Positions 25,054-34,955 are shown, counted from the stretch's first letter. The stretch is DNA of 64,000 bases from SKLM01 sp964575455 (GCA_964575455.1 CAZNRX010000016.1:4995-68994); one strand, 5' to 3'. Notes: a model not told the origin generated them from the letters alone. Made by a program: numbers and translations.

Positions 25054-26040
25054 ATGATTGATCAAATACTCGTCCCGCTGGATGGATCGTCTCTGGCGGA
25101 GTGTGTCCTCCCGCACGTGGTGGCCGTCGGGCGAGCCATGGAGGCGCAGGTGACGCTGCTGCGGGCTGTGGTGCGGGAACCGAGCCCGCAGTCTAGCGCT
25201 GTCGATCCGCTGAGATGGCACATGCGGAAGTCAGAGGCGGATTCCTACCTGCGCGAGGTGGCGGCGCGGCTGCGAGACACAGGGCTGGAGACCAAGTCCG
25301 TGCTGGCGGAGGGAAGGGCGCCCGAGCGCATCCTGGGGTACGCACGGGAAGAGGACGTTGGGCTCATCATCGTCAGCAGCCACGGCGAGAGCGGCCTGAG
25401 TCAGTGGAACATCAACAGCGTGGTGCAGAAGGTGATCCTGCAGGCCTATGCGCCGATCATGATCGTGAGAGCCTATGAGTGGACTGTAAGCGCAGCGACG
25501 TCACCCCAGCCGTCCACCGAGGAGCTGACCGAAACACGTTATGAGAGGGTGCTTCTGCCACTCGACGGCTCTCAGCGGGCCGAATGCACGCTGCCGTGGG
25601 CGAGCAGCCTGGCTGACTTCCACGGGTGCAAGCTGCTGCTGGCTCACGCAGTAAGGAGGCCGGAGGTTCCGCGTCGTGCCCCGTTGACGGAGGAGGAGAG
25701 CGAACTGGCGGAGCGGCTCACAGCCCTCAACCGAGAGCAAGGGGAGGCGTACCTTCAGGATCTGAAGGCGCGTCTCGGCTCGGCTGCGGCGGAGTCGCGT
25801 CTGCTGGTGAGCGATGACCCGGCCAGAGCGCTACACGACGTGGTCGACGAGGATGACGTCGATCTGGTGGTGATGGCGGCCCATGGCTACTCCGGTGAGA
25901 CGAGATGGCCCTACGGAAGCATAGCGTTGAACTTCATCGCTTACGGCTCCAAGCCACTGTTGATGATCCAAGACATACCCCCCGAAGAGGCGGAGACAAC
26001 GGCAGCTGAGAGGGCGGCCAGTGAATACGCGGGACACTGA
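25054..26040 (+). CDS. Tandem universal stress protein (UspA x2)
   Basis: The 328-residue product contains two UspA domains: about 1-142 and 165-315. Both begin with a core strand (ILVPLDGS / VLLPLDGS) and end with the ATP-binding loop pattern GxxGx(9)G(S/N): SSHGESGLSQWNINSV and AAHGYSGETRWPYGSIA. It probably binds ATP and acts in stress or energy-limitation responses. The ATG at 25054 has GAGGGGAG upstream; an in-frame GTG at 25036 would cover that site and is rejected. Its end overlaps the putative GTG start of the glucan synthase gene by 20 bp. Confidence 0.92.
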   Translation: MIDQILVPLDGSSLAECVLPHVVAVGRAMEAQVTLLRAVVREPSPQSSAVDPLRWHMRKSEADSYLREVAARLRDTGLETKSVLAEGRAPERILGYAREEDVGLIIVSSHGESGLSQWNINSVVQKVILQAYAPIMIVRAYEWTVSAATSPQPSTEELTETRYERVLLPLDGSQRAECTLPWASSLADFHGCKLLLAHAVRRPEVPRRAPLTEEESELAERLTALNREQGEAYLQDLKARLGSAAAESRLLVSDDPARALHDVVDEDDVDLVVMAAHGYSGETRWPYGSIALNFIAYGSKPLLMIQDIPPEEAETTAAERAASEYAGH

Positions 26041-27652
26041 TCCGCGCGTGGAGGATCGGGCACGTCAACTGGCCGAGAGGCATAAAGCCACGCGCGGTTC
26101 TGGCGTCTCGACCCGAGGGCCCGGGCTAGACCGCCTGTCGACCGATTTGCTGAAGCGTCTCCCCGTGATCGAGCGGGTGCTCCGCGAGGCCTACACGGGC
26201 TTTGCCAGCGATGCCTTTGGCAGCGCGGTGCCCGAGGAACGGGGTACCCTGTCGGGCGTGGCCGAATGGGTCCTGGACAACTACTATGTGATCCAGAAGG
26301 CGATCCGGCAGATTGGGGAGAACATGCCGCGGGGCTACTACCGCCGGCTCCCCAAGCTCGTCGGCACAGACGACCGCTCACCCTTGAGCGGTTACCCTCG
26401 GGTGTACGCTGTGGCCCGAGAGATCATCCGCATCGCAGAAGGCCAGGTCGACGTCGACCGCGTGCGGCGCTTCATCCGCGCATATCAGGAGGTCCGGCCC
26501 CTGACCATGGGGGAAATCTGGGCCCTGCCGACGATGCTGCGCCTGAGCCTGGTGGAGCTTCTGGCGTGGACCGTTGGTGGCGCAGCAGGGCTTGAGATCC
26601 CCATCAATGAGGAGCCGTTTCCCGGGCCAGTGGAGCTCGAGAACAAAGGCGACGAGGCCATCGTGGCCGGCGTCATCAACAGCTTGCGCGCCATTGACGA
26701 CCACGAATGGGATGACTTCTTCGAGGCCACGAGCCTGGTGGAGGAGACGCTTCGCCTGGACCCTGCAGACGTCTACCCAGAGATGGACTTCGACAGCCGC
26801 GATCGCTACCGCGGCGTGGTCGAGAAGCTGGCGCGGGAGACGGATCAGTCCGAGCAGGAGGTGGCGCGAGCGGCGCTCCGCCTAGCCCGGAGACGGGCCG
26901 CCCGTCCTCGGGCCGCCCGCCCTCGGGCCGAGCACGTCGGTTTCTATCTGGTGGGCCGCGGGCGGGCGCAGCTTGAGGAGGCTGTCGGCTTTCGACCGGG
27001 GCTGTTGGAGCAGGCGCGCCGCTGGGTGTTCGGGCACCCCACACCGGTCTATCTCGGCAGCATCGCCGTCATAACCGGGCTCGTCTTGGCCGGGGTACTG
27101 CTGTACGCGCACGGTGCTGCCGGGGGTGGGCAGCCCGCGGTCGGGCTGGGGGCTCTGGCGGCCGTCGCGCTGCTGACCCTTCTGCCGGCGTCGATTGTGG
27201 GCGTCAACCTCACAAACATGGTCATCACGCGCGCGGTGCCGCCGCGGGTGTTGCCCAAGCTCGATTTCAGCGACGGGATACCTGCTGACTATCGTACGAT
27301 GGTCGTGATCCCGGCCCTGTTGAGCAGCGACGACGAGGTGGACTTCCTGCTGCGGCAGCTGGAGCTGCACTACCAGGGGAACGCTGACCCTCAGCTGGGG
27401 TTTGCGCTTCTGAGTGACTTCGCTGACGCGCCACAGAAACAGATGCCAGAGGATGAGCACCTGCTGCAGCGGGCCAGGGAGGGCATTCGACGCCTCAATC
27501 GCACGTACGGCAAGGGGGGGCGTGCTGAGGGTGCTGAGGGGCCGTTTCCACCGCGAGAGACTCTGGAATCCCAAGGAGTCGTGCTGGATGGGGTGGGAGC
27601 GGAAGCGCGGCAAGCTGGTCGAGTTCAACCGCCTGCTGCGAGGCGAGCATGA
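26021..27652 (+). CDS. Cyclic beta-1,2-glucan synthase (NdvB-like), 5' part before frameshift
   Basis: This frame encodes the N-terminal region of a giant membrane synthase: VLREAYTGFASDAFGS, LDNYYVIQKAIRQIGENMPRG and YYRRLPKL, typical of NdvB/ChvB, then membrane segments (about 345-410) and the start of the GT84 transferase (MVVIPALLSSDDEVDFLLRQLELHY, ALLSDFADAP). Homology stops at the G7 tract 27514-27520. Removing one G continues into the frame starting at 27522 (RFHRERLWNPK, then MGWERKRGKL), the expected family sequence. So 26021-34955 is one gene of about 2,977 codons broken by a +1 frameshift. After the tract this frame only reads 44 spurious residues. It also carries an inserted repeat at 26882-26930 (RAARPRAARPRA). 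GTG start overlapping the UspA gene. Confidence 0.8.
   Translation: MNTRDTDPRVEDRARQLAERHKATRGSGVSTRGPGLDRLSTDLLKRLPVIERVLREAYTGFASDAFGSAVPEERGTLSGVAEWVLDNYYVIQKAIRQIGENMPRGYYRRLPKLVGTDDRSPLSGYPRVYAVAREIIRIAEGQVDVDRVRRFIRAYQEVRPLTMGEIWALPTMLRLSLVELLAWTVGGAAGLEIPINEEPFPGPVELENKGDEAIVAGVINSLRAIDDHEWDDFFEATSLVEETLRLDPADVYPEMDFDSRDRYRGVVEKLARETDQSEQEVARAALRLARRRAARPRAARPRAEHVGFYLVGRGRAQLEEAVGFRPGLLEQARRWVFGHPTPVYLGSIAVITGLVLAGVLLYAHGAAGGGQPAVGLGALAAVALLTLLPASIVGVNLTNMVITRAVPPRVLPKLDFSDGIPADYRTMVVIPALLSSDDEVDFLLRQLELHYQGNADPQLGFALLSDFADAPQKQMPEDEHLLQRAREGIRRLNRTYGKGGRAEGAEGPFPPRETLESQGVVLDGVGAEARQAGRVQPPAARRA
26882..26930 (+). repeat. GGGCCGCCCG repeat inside the glucan synthase gene, copy A
   Basis: Two palindromic GGGCCGCCCG cores and a partial third encode RRAARPRAARPRAE. 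The reverse complement aligns with 27813-27865 through the whole pattern CGGGCGGCCCG-4-CGGGCGGCCCGT-4-CGGGCTA, so the same element occurs twice in one gene in opposite orientation. Confidence 0.65.
27514..27520 (+). other. G7 tract at the frameshift of the glucan synthase gene
   Basis: AAGGGGGGGC lies exactly where the protein homology changes frame. A G6 tract would restore one uninterrupted reading frame. It could be a true mutation, phase-variation slippage or a sequencing error. Confidence 0.7.
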
Positions 27653-30600
27653 GACGTCGTACGTGGTGAAGATGGGCAATCTCGATTTCCTCCCCGAGGT
27701 GACGTACGTGATCACCCTGGATGCGGACACGGTCTTCCCACTGGACAGCGGGCATCGGTTGGTTGGCACCATGGCCCATCCACTGAATCAGGCTGAGTTC
27801 GACGCAGATGGAGCGGGCGGCCCGACAACGGGCGGCCCGACAACGGGCGGCCCGTATTCGGGCTATACGGTCCTCCAGCCGCGGACGGAGGTCAAGCCCA
27901 CGGCAGTCACCCGCACCTGGTTCAGCAGGATCTTCGCGGGCGATGCAGGTCTGGATCTCTACACGCGCGCTGTCTCCGACGTCTATCAGGACTTCTTCGG
28001 TGAGGGGATCTACATCGGTAAGGGCATCTACGATGTGGATGCCTTTGAGCGCAGCCTGCGTGGGCGGGTGCCTGAGAACGCCCTGCTGAGTCACGACCTC
28101 TTCGAGGGCATCCACGGTCGGGCTGCCCTGGTGACGGACGTGGTGCTCTTTGAGGACTACCCCCCGACCTATCTGAGCTATGCACACCGAAAGCACCGTT
28201 GGGTGCGGGGTGACTGGCAGATTCTGCCCTGGCTCTTCCCGAGGGTGCCTCACGCCGGTGAAGGGACGATTCCCAACCCGCTCTCGGTTCTCGATCGCTG
28301 GAAGAGCTTCGACAACCTGCGGCGCAGCTTGCGCGCGCCCGCGCTCTTCGCCTTGCTCGTGGCCGGCTGGGTCTGCCTGCCTGGGTCGCCGCTGGTCTGG
28401 ACGCTGATCGCGGTGGTGGCGTCTGGGCTGCCACTGGTCACGGGTGCGGTCACGGAGATGGCACGCCGTCTGGGAGGCGGACAGTCAGCTCCGGCCTCGT
28501 CGACGTTCTGGGAGCGGATGGGAAAGGAGGCTGCGCGCTGGCTGCTGAGCATCGTATTCTTGCCCTACGAGTCGATTCTGATGGGCGACGCCGTTGTGAC
28601 CACGCTGGTGCGTCTAACGATCAGCCGCAAGCGACTGCTGCAGTGGACGACGGCCGCTCACACTGTGCGTCTCTTTGGGCGTGAGTCGAAGATAAAGTTG
28701 CTCTGGCAGGAGATGAGCGGTGGGCCGGTCCTGGGGCTCATGGTCGCGGTCGCGCTGGCCTTGTTCCGGCCCATGGTACTGCCCCTCGCTGCGCCGTTCC
28801 TTCTGTGCTGGCTGGTCTCCCCTCTGGTGGCGGCCCGCATCAGCCAGCCGGTGGAGGAAGAGGAGGCGTCGCTTTCCGGCGCTGAGCGTCGACGGCTGCG
28901 GCTTCTGGCCCGCCGCACGTGGCTGTATTTTGAGCGCTTCGTCGGCCCGGACGATCATTGGCTGCCCCCCGATCATTTCCAGGAGGAGCCGCAGGGGAGG
29001 GTGGCGCACCGCACGTCCCCAACCAACATCGGACTGATGCTCCTCTCCTCTCTCGCTGCCTATGATCTGGGCTACATCGGGCTGATGGAGCTGTCGCTCC
29101 GCACGAGCGATGCCTTTGACAGCATGGATGAGCTTGAGAGGTACCGGGGCCACCTGCTGAACTGGTACGACACCAGAACCCTGGATTCGCTGGCCCCGCG
29201 CTACGTCTCCACGGTGGACAGCGGGAACCTGGCGGCGTGTCTGATTGCGCTTGGGCAGGGGCTGGAGCAGCTGGAGCAGGAGCGCATCCTGCGCTGGCAG
29301 CGTTGGCGAGGGCTGTGCGATGCGTTGGATGTGTTGAAGCAGATCATCAGGGCCGCGGAGCAGGGGGTGGACGCTGCTGCTCAGGAGGAGATTGAGCGTG
29401 CAGCCGCGGATCTGAGTCAATGGATCGACCGGATGCGCGAGAGGGTGCTCGCTGTGAGGGAGGAGCAGGAGCGTTGGATCCCTCTGCTCGCGGAGCTTGA
29501 AGAGGAGGTCGCCGAAGGCCTCAACCGACGGCTCCAGGCGCTGCTCGATGCAGGCTCAGGGATCCTGGGCACTGCGACCCTGCGCGATCTCCGGCTCTGG
29601 TCGGAGAGGCTTCACCTGCATCTGCGTGACTTGCGCAAGGGTATAGAGAGAGCTCTGCCCTGGGTCTTCCTGCTGAACGATCCCCCGCAGGTTCTCGTCA
29701 GTGAGCGATCCGAGGAGCTGACCCCAGCTATCGCTGAGGCGTGGCGAGGGATTGAGGAGGCGCTGCCGCTCGATCCGCGCCTGGGGGAGATAAGCGCCGT
29801 CTGTCGCAGGGCTCGAGAGGAGCTGGAGGAGCTCCGGCAGCTGCTGAAGGAGGAGCTTGCGTCGCTGGACAGGGAGCAAGAGCCCGATCTCGTCGGTCAG
29901 CTGAAGGACGCCCTTGATTGGTCCGAGGAGCTGGATCAAGCCCTGGCGTCGGCCCGGATGACGGCTGGCGGCATGATGATCGGCCTTGACGATCTGATAC
30001 AGCGGGCTGAGGCCTACGTTGACGACATGGCTTTCGGCTTCCTGTACGATGATCGCCGGGACGTGTTCCACATTGGCTACCAGGTGGACAGCGAACAGCT
30101 GGATCGCAATCACTACGACCTGCTTGCTTCGGAGGCGCGCATTGCGAGCATCGTGGCCATCAGCAAGCGGGAGGTCCCACAGGGCCACTGGCTGCACCTG
30201 AACCGTCCTCTTTCTCGCGTCGACGGGCTGCGCACGCTGCTCTCGTGGGGCGGGTCGATGTTCGAGTACCTGATGCCGGACCTGATGATGCGCAGGTATG
30301 AGGAGACGCTGCTCAACCAGGCGAACCGGGCCGCCGTGCGTCGCCAGATCGCCTATGGAGATGAGAAGGGCGTCCCCTGGGGGGTCTCCGAGTCGGGTTA
30401 CTATCGTTTTGATGCGCAGCTGAACTACCAGTACCGGGGATTTGGCGTGCCCGGCCTGGGGCGGAAGCGAGGGCTGGGCGACGATCTGGTGATCGCCCCG
30501 TACGCCTCGCTGCTGGCCGTGGACGTGGCGCCGGAGGAGGTGTTGGAGAACATCGACCTGCTGATTGAGCAGGGAATGCAGGGCCACTATGGTTTGTACG

Positions 30601-33600
30601 AAGCGCTGGACTACACAGCGTCGCGCCTGCCGATGGGGCAGAGGCGGGCCATTGTGCGCTCCTACATGGCCCACCATCAAGGAATGATCATGGTGGCTCT
30701 ATCTAACTACCTCAACGACCACGACATTGTGAATCGATTCCATCACGATCCCCGCATTCAGAGCGTGGAGTTCTTGCTTCAGGAACAGGTCCCCGGCCAG
30801 GCTCCGCTTGAGGAGGTGCCGGAGGAAAGCGTGGGCATCGAGCGGCTGCAGCGCGAGCGGGTGGAGCTTGAGCCCTGGTCCGTGCCAACCGACGCTCCCA
30901 TGCCTCAGGTTCACTTCCTGTCCAACGGTCGCTACGGCTCGCTGATCACAGAGGCTGGCGCTGGCTACAGCACCTACTCTCCCAGGCGATCGGGCGCGGG
31001 GGAGACGGTGGCCCTGACCCGTTGGCGGGCGGACACCACGCGCGACTGCTGGGGGACGTGGATCTACGTGCAGGACCTGCACATGCAGGATCTGCACATG
31101 CAGGATCTGCACATGCAGGATCTGCACATGCAGGATCTGGAGGGCGGTCGCCCCGGTGAATCAGGCCTGTGGTCCGTGACCGAGCAGCCGACCCATGCGC
31201 GTGCGGACGACCAGCTGGCCCGGTTCTATCCCCATCGGGCCGAGTTCCGGCGGCGGTATGGCGATATCACCCTGCACACGGAGATCGTCGTGGCGCCGGA
31301 GGAGGACGTCGAGATTCGGCGCGTCAGCCTGATGAATCACGGCGATGAGGCTCGGCGTCTGCGGGTCAGCAGCTACGCGGAGGTGGCGCTCGCGGCTCAA
31401 GACAGAGACCGGCGACATCCGGCGTTCAACAAGATGTTCATCGAGAGCGAGCGTCTGTCGGAGGTCAACGCGCTTCTGTTCAAGCGGCGTCCTCGCTCAG
31501 CGAGCGACTCGCGTGGATCCGCCATAAGAAGAGTAAGCGAAGCGGCAGCTGGAGAGCCGTTGTGCATGGCTCATATGCTCGTCACGGCGCCCGGCATGGA
31601 GGACACAGGCGCCCACGAGAGCGACCGGGCGCAGTTCATCGGGCGCGGGCGCACGGCGCGCGAGCCAGCGGCCTTTCGCCGGAGGTACGACGGGCCGCCT
31701 GAGGCCGAGTGGTTGTCCGGAACAACGGGAGCTACCCTGGATCCGGTCATGGCCTTGGGCCAAGACGTCGAGGTAGAGCCTCACGCGACGGTCGAGCTCG
31801 CCTATCTGACGCTGGCTGCGGAGTCGCGGGAGGATGCGATTGCCTTGGCTCGCCGGTATCAGTCCTGGACGCGCATCGACCGGGCGTTCGATCAGGCCCA
31901 CGCGCAGAGTGAGTTGGAGCTGCGTAACCTGGATCTCGAGGTCTCTGACGTACGGGACATCATGCGGTTGCTCTCGGTGCTGCTGTATCCCCATCGGTCG
32001 CTGCGAGCCGATCCACAGACGCTGGCAGCTAACCGGCTGGGCCAGCCTGGCCTGTGGCGCCATGGCATCTCGGGCGACTACCCGATTCTTCTGGTCCGTA
32101 TCGCGGATGAGGAGAGGGTGCCCCTGGTGCGCAAGCTGCTGAAGGCTCACGCCTATTGGCGCGACCGTCAGCTCAAGGTGGACCTGGTGATCCTCAACGA
32201 GAAGGACGTGGGCTACGCCCAGGAGCTGAATGAGCAACTCAACCGCGTCATCACTCAGATGGACAGCGACGCCTGGCTCAACCGGCGGGGCGGCATCTTT
32301 CTGCTTCGCGGTCATCAGATGGAGGAGGCCGAGAGGGATCTGTTGCTGACGGCTGCGCGGGCCGTTCTCGCCGCCGCCGAGGGTTCGCTGCACGATCAAC
32401 TGCGAGGCCTGTTGCAGGGGCCCAGCCCCTTGCCCGCCTTCCAGCCTACGGGGATGGTGGGGGAGCGAGAGCCGACGCCGGCCCTGCAGCGGCCAGATGA
32501 CCTGCAGTTCGACAACGGATTCGGGGGCTTCAGCGCCGACGGGCGCGAGTACGTCATCTATCTCGAGTCCGGCTCCGAGGCCAAGGGGCCCGATGCGTGG
32601 ACGCCGGCCCCGTGGATCAACGTGATAGCGAACCCGGGCTTTGGGTTCCTGGTCTCCGACACCGGCCTGGGCTACAGCTGGGCTGGCAACAGTGGCGAGA
32701 ATCGGCTGACGCCCTGGCGGAACGATCCCGTGTCGGACACCCCGGCGGAGGCGCTGTACCTGCGGGATGAGGAGACGGCGGAGGTCTGGTCGCCGACGCC
32801 CCTGCCTGCGGGAGAGGATGCGCCGTACATCGCCCGCCACGGCGCCGGCAACTCCGTCTTCGAGCACAACAGCCACGGGTTGGAGCAGCGGCTGCGTCTG
32901 TTCGCCGTTCAGGACGCGCCGGTCAAAGTGATTCAGTTGCGCCTGGAGAACACGTGGAGTCGAGCGCGGCGGCTGACGGCGACCTTCTTCGCCGAGTGGG
33001 TGCTGGGGGTCAGCCGAGACAAGGCGCAGCACTACGTGGTGTCGGAGTACGATCCGGAGGCGAGCGGGTTGCTGGCGCGGAACACGTACCATTCGGCGCT
33101 CAACGGGCGCGAGGGAAGCGAGGCCGCCGTGGCTTTCCTGGTGACCAGCGAAGACCTGCACGGCCTGACCGCTGACCGGACGGAGTTCCTGGGGCGGAAC
33201 GGGGAGATGGGTCACCCAGCGGCGCTGGATCGGGTCGGGTTAGCGAGCCGTGTGGAGCCGGGGCTCGATCCGTGCGCAGCGGTGCAGATGCACGTGGAGC
33301 TGGAGCCCGGCGAGGCGAAGGAGGTCTTCTTCCTGCTGGGGCAGGGTGAGGATCGCGACCATGCACTCGAGCTCATCGAGCGGTATCGGGATTGTGACGA
33401 GGTGGCCGCGGCGTGGGAGGAGGTACGCAGTTGGTGGGACGATCTGCTGAGCACGGTGACCGTCGATACCCCCGACCCGGCGATGGATGTGCTGCTCAAC
33501 CGTTGGCTGCTCTACCAGGCGCTGTCCTGCCGCCTGTGGGGACGCTCGGCCCTCTACCAATCGAGCGGCGCGTTTGGGTTCCGCGACCAGCTGCAGGACG

Positions 33601-34955
33601 TGATGTCGCTGCTGCACGCTGCCCCAGAGCTCGCTCGGGAGCACATCCTCCGCGCGGCGCGTCACCAGTTCGAGGAGGGGGACGTCCTTCACTGGTGGCA
33701 TCCTCCCTCGGGCCGCGGTGTCCGCACGCGTATCAGCGACGACCTGCTCTGGCTGCCCTACGTCACCGCCGAGTACGTGGAGGCGACGGGCGACGAGGAG
33801 ATCCTGGATGAGGCGGTGCCCTTCCGTAGGGGCGAGCCCTTGGACGCAGAGGAGGAGGAGCGGTACGGGCGCTACGAGGTCACGGAGGAGAAGGCCACTC
33901 TCTATGAGCACTGCCTGCGCGCTCTGGACAAGGGCTCAACGTCGGGACGTCACGGCCTGCCGCTCATAGGCGCCGGGGACTGGAACGATGGGCTGAACCG
34001 TGTGGGGCTCGAGGGCGAGGGAGAGAGCGTCTGGCTGGGGTGGTTCCTCTATGCCACGCTGTCCCGCTTCGCCCAGCAGAGCCGGGATGCCAATCAGGCC
34101 GAGACGCTCCGCAAGCGGGCAAAGGGGCTGCAGGAGGCGCTGCGGGAGAGCGCCTGGGATGGAAACTGGTACATTCGGGCCTTCTACGACGACGGGACGC
34201 CCCTCGGCTCCTCACAGAGCGACGAGTGCCAGATCGCCTCGATGGCGCAGTCCTGGGCTGTCCTCTCCGGGGCGGGGGACGAGGAGCGCCCTGAGCAGGC
34301 GATGGCATCCGTCGCCGACCGGCTGGTGCGGAAGGACGACCGGCTTCCGGTTGGCTTGATGCTCCTCTTCACACCGCCGTTCGATGAGACCCCCCGTGAC
34401 CCGGGGTACATCAAGGGCTATCCCCCGGGCATCCGAGAGAACGGCGGGCAGTACACGCACGCAGCGCTCTGGGCTGTGTGGGCCTACGCCGAGCTGGGGC
34501 AGGGCGACCGCGCGGGCGAGCTCTTCCAGATGCTCAATCCCATCCGTCACAGCGACACGCGCGAGAAGGCGCGACGGTATCGCGTGGAGCCCTACGTCGT
34601 CGCAGCCGACGTCTACAGCGCCGACCAGCACCTCGGGCAGGGAGGGTGGACCTGGTATACGGGCTCGTCGGGGTGGATGTACCGCCTGGGCCTTGAGGCG
34701 ATTCTGGGGTTCAGGAGGGAGGGGGATGCGCTGCGCATCGAGCCGTGTATTCCAAAGGACTGGTCGGGATATGGGATGACCTACCGACATGGTGAGACGT
34801 TGTACCGGATCGAGGTCGAGAATCCCAAGCACGTCAACGAGGGCGTCGAGAGGATCACTCTGGACGGCGAGGATATCTCGACCAGGCATGGACATGGTCG
34901 GGTTCCCCTGCTTGATGATGGGGACCAGCACCAGGTGCGCGTGACGATGGGCTAG
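27522..34955 (+). CDS. Cyclic beta-1,2-glucan synthase (NdvB-like), 3' part: GT84 and GH94 domains
   Basis: The 2,477 residues after the frameshift complete the synthase. They include the GT84 active-site region (WERKRGKLVEFN, LDADTVFPL at about 27719), several membrane segments (28330-28460, 28530-28590, 28730-28850), the middle transglycosylase region and two C-terminal GH94-like halves. The second half has GAFGFRDQLQDVM, TRISDDLLWLPY and the acid/base GAGDWNDGLNRVG (about 33970-34009). The enzyme builds, trims and closes beta-1,2-glucan, an osmoprotectant and surface glucan. Three DNA repeats interrupt it in frame: 27813-27865, 31071-31139 and 31515-31542. Apart from the shift the domains look intact. 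Confidence 0.85.
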   Translation: MLRVLRGRFHRERLWNPKESCWMGWERKRGKLVEFNRLLRGEHETSYVVKMGNLDFLPEVTYVITLDADTVFPLDSGHRLVGTMAHPLNQAEFDADGAGGPTTGGPTTGGPYSGYTVLQPRTEVKPTAVTRTWFSRIFAGDAGLDLYTRAVSDVYQDFFGEGIYIGKGIYDVDAFERSLRGRVPENALLSHDLFEGIHGRAALVTDVVLFEDYPPTYLSYAHRKHRWVRGDWQILPWLFPRVPHAGEGTIPNPLSVLDRWKSFDNLRRSLRAPALFALLVAGWVCLPGSPLVWTLIAVVASGLPLVTGAVTEMARRLGGGQSAPASSTFWERMGKEAARWLLSIVFLPYESILMGDAVVTTLVRLTISRKRLLQWTTAAHTVRLFGRESKIKLLWQEMSGGPVLGLMVAVALALFRPMVLPLAAPFLLCWLVSPLVAARISQPVEEEEASLSGAERRRLRLLARRTWLYFERFVGPDDHWLPPDHFQEEPQGRVAHRTSPTNIGLMLLSSLAAYDLGYIGLMELSLRTSDAFDSMDELERYRGHLLNWYDTRTLDSLAPRYVSTVDSGNLAACLIALGQGLEQLEQERILRWQRWRGLCDALDVLKQIIRAAEQGVDAAAQEEIERAAADLSQWIDRMRERVLAVREEQERWIPLLAELEEEVAEGLNRRLQALLDAGSGILGTATLRDLRLWSERLHLHLRDLRKGIERALPWVFLLNDPPQVLVSERSEELTPAIAEAWRGIEEALPLDPRLGEISAVCRRAREELEELRQLLKEELASLDREQEPDLVGQLKDALDWSEELDQALASARMTAGGMMIGLDDLIQRAEAYVDDMAFGFLYDDRRDVFHIGYQVDSEQLDRNHYDLLASEARIASIVAISKREVPQGHWLHLNRPLSRVDGLRTLLSWGGSMFEYLMPDLMMRRYEETLLNQANRAAVRRQIAYGDEKGVPWGVSESGYYRFDAQLNYQYRGFGVPGLGRKRGLGDDLVIAPYASLLAVDVAPEEVLENIDLLIEQGMQGHYGLYEALDYTASRLPMGQRRAIVRSYMAHHQGMIMVALSNYLNDHDIVNRFHHDPRIQSVEFLLQEQVPGQAPLEEVPEESVGIERLQRERVELEPWSVPTDAPMPQVHFLSNGRYGSLITEAGAGYSTYSPRRSGAGETVALTRWRADTTRDCWGTWIYVQDLHMQDLHMQDLHMQDLHMQDLEGGRPGESGLWSVTEQPTHARADDQLARFYPHRAEFRRRYGDITLHTEIVVAPEEDVEIRRVSLMNHGDEARRLRVSSYAEVALAAQDRDRRHPAFNKMFIESERLSEVNALLFKRRPRSASDSRGSAIRRVSEAAAGEPLCMAHMLVTAPGMEDTGAHESDRAQFIGRGRTAREPAAFRRRYDGPPEAEWLSGTTGATLDPVMALGQDVEVEPHATVELAYLTLAAESREDAIALARRYQSWTRIDRAFDQAHAQSELELRNLDLEVSDVRDIMRLLSVLLYPHRSLRADPQTLAANRLGQPGLWRHGISGDYPILLVRIADEERVPLVRKLLKAHAYWRDRQLKVDLVILNEKDVGYAQELNEQLNRVITQMDSDAWLNRRGGIFLLRGHQMEEAERDLLLTAARAVLAAAEGSLHDQLRGLLQGPSPLPAFQPTGMVGEREPTPALQRPDDLQFDNGFGGFSADGREYVIYLESGSEAKGPDAWTPAPWINVIANPGFGFLVSDTGLGYSWAGNSGENRLTPWRNDPVSDTPAEALYLRDEETAEVWSPTPLPAGEDAPYIARHGAGNSVFEHNSHGLEQRLRLFAVQDAPVKVIQLRLENTWSRARRLTATFFAEWVLGVSRDKAQHYVVSEYDPEASGLLARNTYHSALNGREGSEAAVAFLVTSEDLHGLTADRTEFLGRNGEMGHPAALDRVGLASRVEPGLDPCAAVQMHVELEPGEAKEVFFLLGQGEDRDHALELIERYRDCDEVAAAWEEVRSWWDDLLSTVTVDTPDPAMDVLLNRWLLYQALSCRLWGRSALYQSSGAFGFRDQLQDVMSLLHAAPELAREHILRAARHQFEEGDVLHWWHPPSGRGVRTRISDDLLWLPYVTAEYVEATGDEEILDEAVPFRRGEPLDAEEEERYGRYEVTEEKATLYEHCLRALDKGSTSGRHGLPLIGAGDWNDGLNRVGLEGEGESVWLGWFLYATLSRFAQQSRDANQAETLRKRAKGLQEALRESAWDGNWYIRAFYDDGTPLGSSQSDECQIASMAQSWAVLSGAGDEERPEQAMASVADRLVRKDDRLPVGLMLLFTPPFDETPRDPGYIKGYPPGIRENGGQYTHAALWAVWAYAELGQGDRAGELFQMLNPIRHSDTREKARRYRVEPYVVAADVYSADQHLGQGGWTWYTGSSGWMYRLGLEAILGFRREGDALRIEPCIPKDWSGYGMTYRHGETLYRIEVENPKHVNEGVERITLDGEDISTRHGHGRVPLLDDGDQHQVRVTMG
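27813..27865 (+). repeat. GGGCGGCCCG repeat inside the glucan synthase gene, copy B
   Basis: Three GGGCGGCCCG palindromes at 15-bp spacing encode GGPTTGGPTTGGPYSGY. It is the inverted counterpart of 26882-26930. Confidence 0.7.
31071..31139 (+). repeat. 15-bp tandem repeat encoding QDLHM in the glucan synthase gene
   Basis: CAGGATCTGCACATG is repeated four full times plus a partial unit, giving QDLHM x4 then QDL. The unit contains the near-palindrome CTGCACATGCAG. In frame, so the protein gains a variable-length stretch. Not a CRISPR: there are no spacers. Confidence 0.85.
31515..31542 (+). repeat. 28-bp repeat shared with the O-antigen ligase gene
   Basis: These bases are the exact reverse complement of 16934-16961. 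Here they encode SAIRRVSEA; in the ligase the same strand sense is read in another frame as DIRHKKSKRS. Confidence 0.8.

Noticed and set aside
31071..31139. Possible CRISPR-like array
   Set aside because: Units are directly adjacent with no spacers, are only 15 bp long and lie in frame inside a conserved gene.
31497..33215. Long minus-strand open frame opposite the glucan synthase
   Set aside because: No recognisable domain; the plus-strand GH94 regions explain the sequence.
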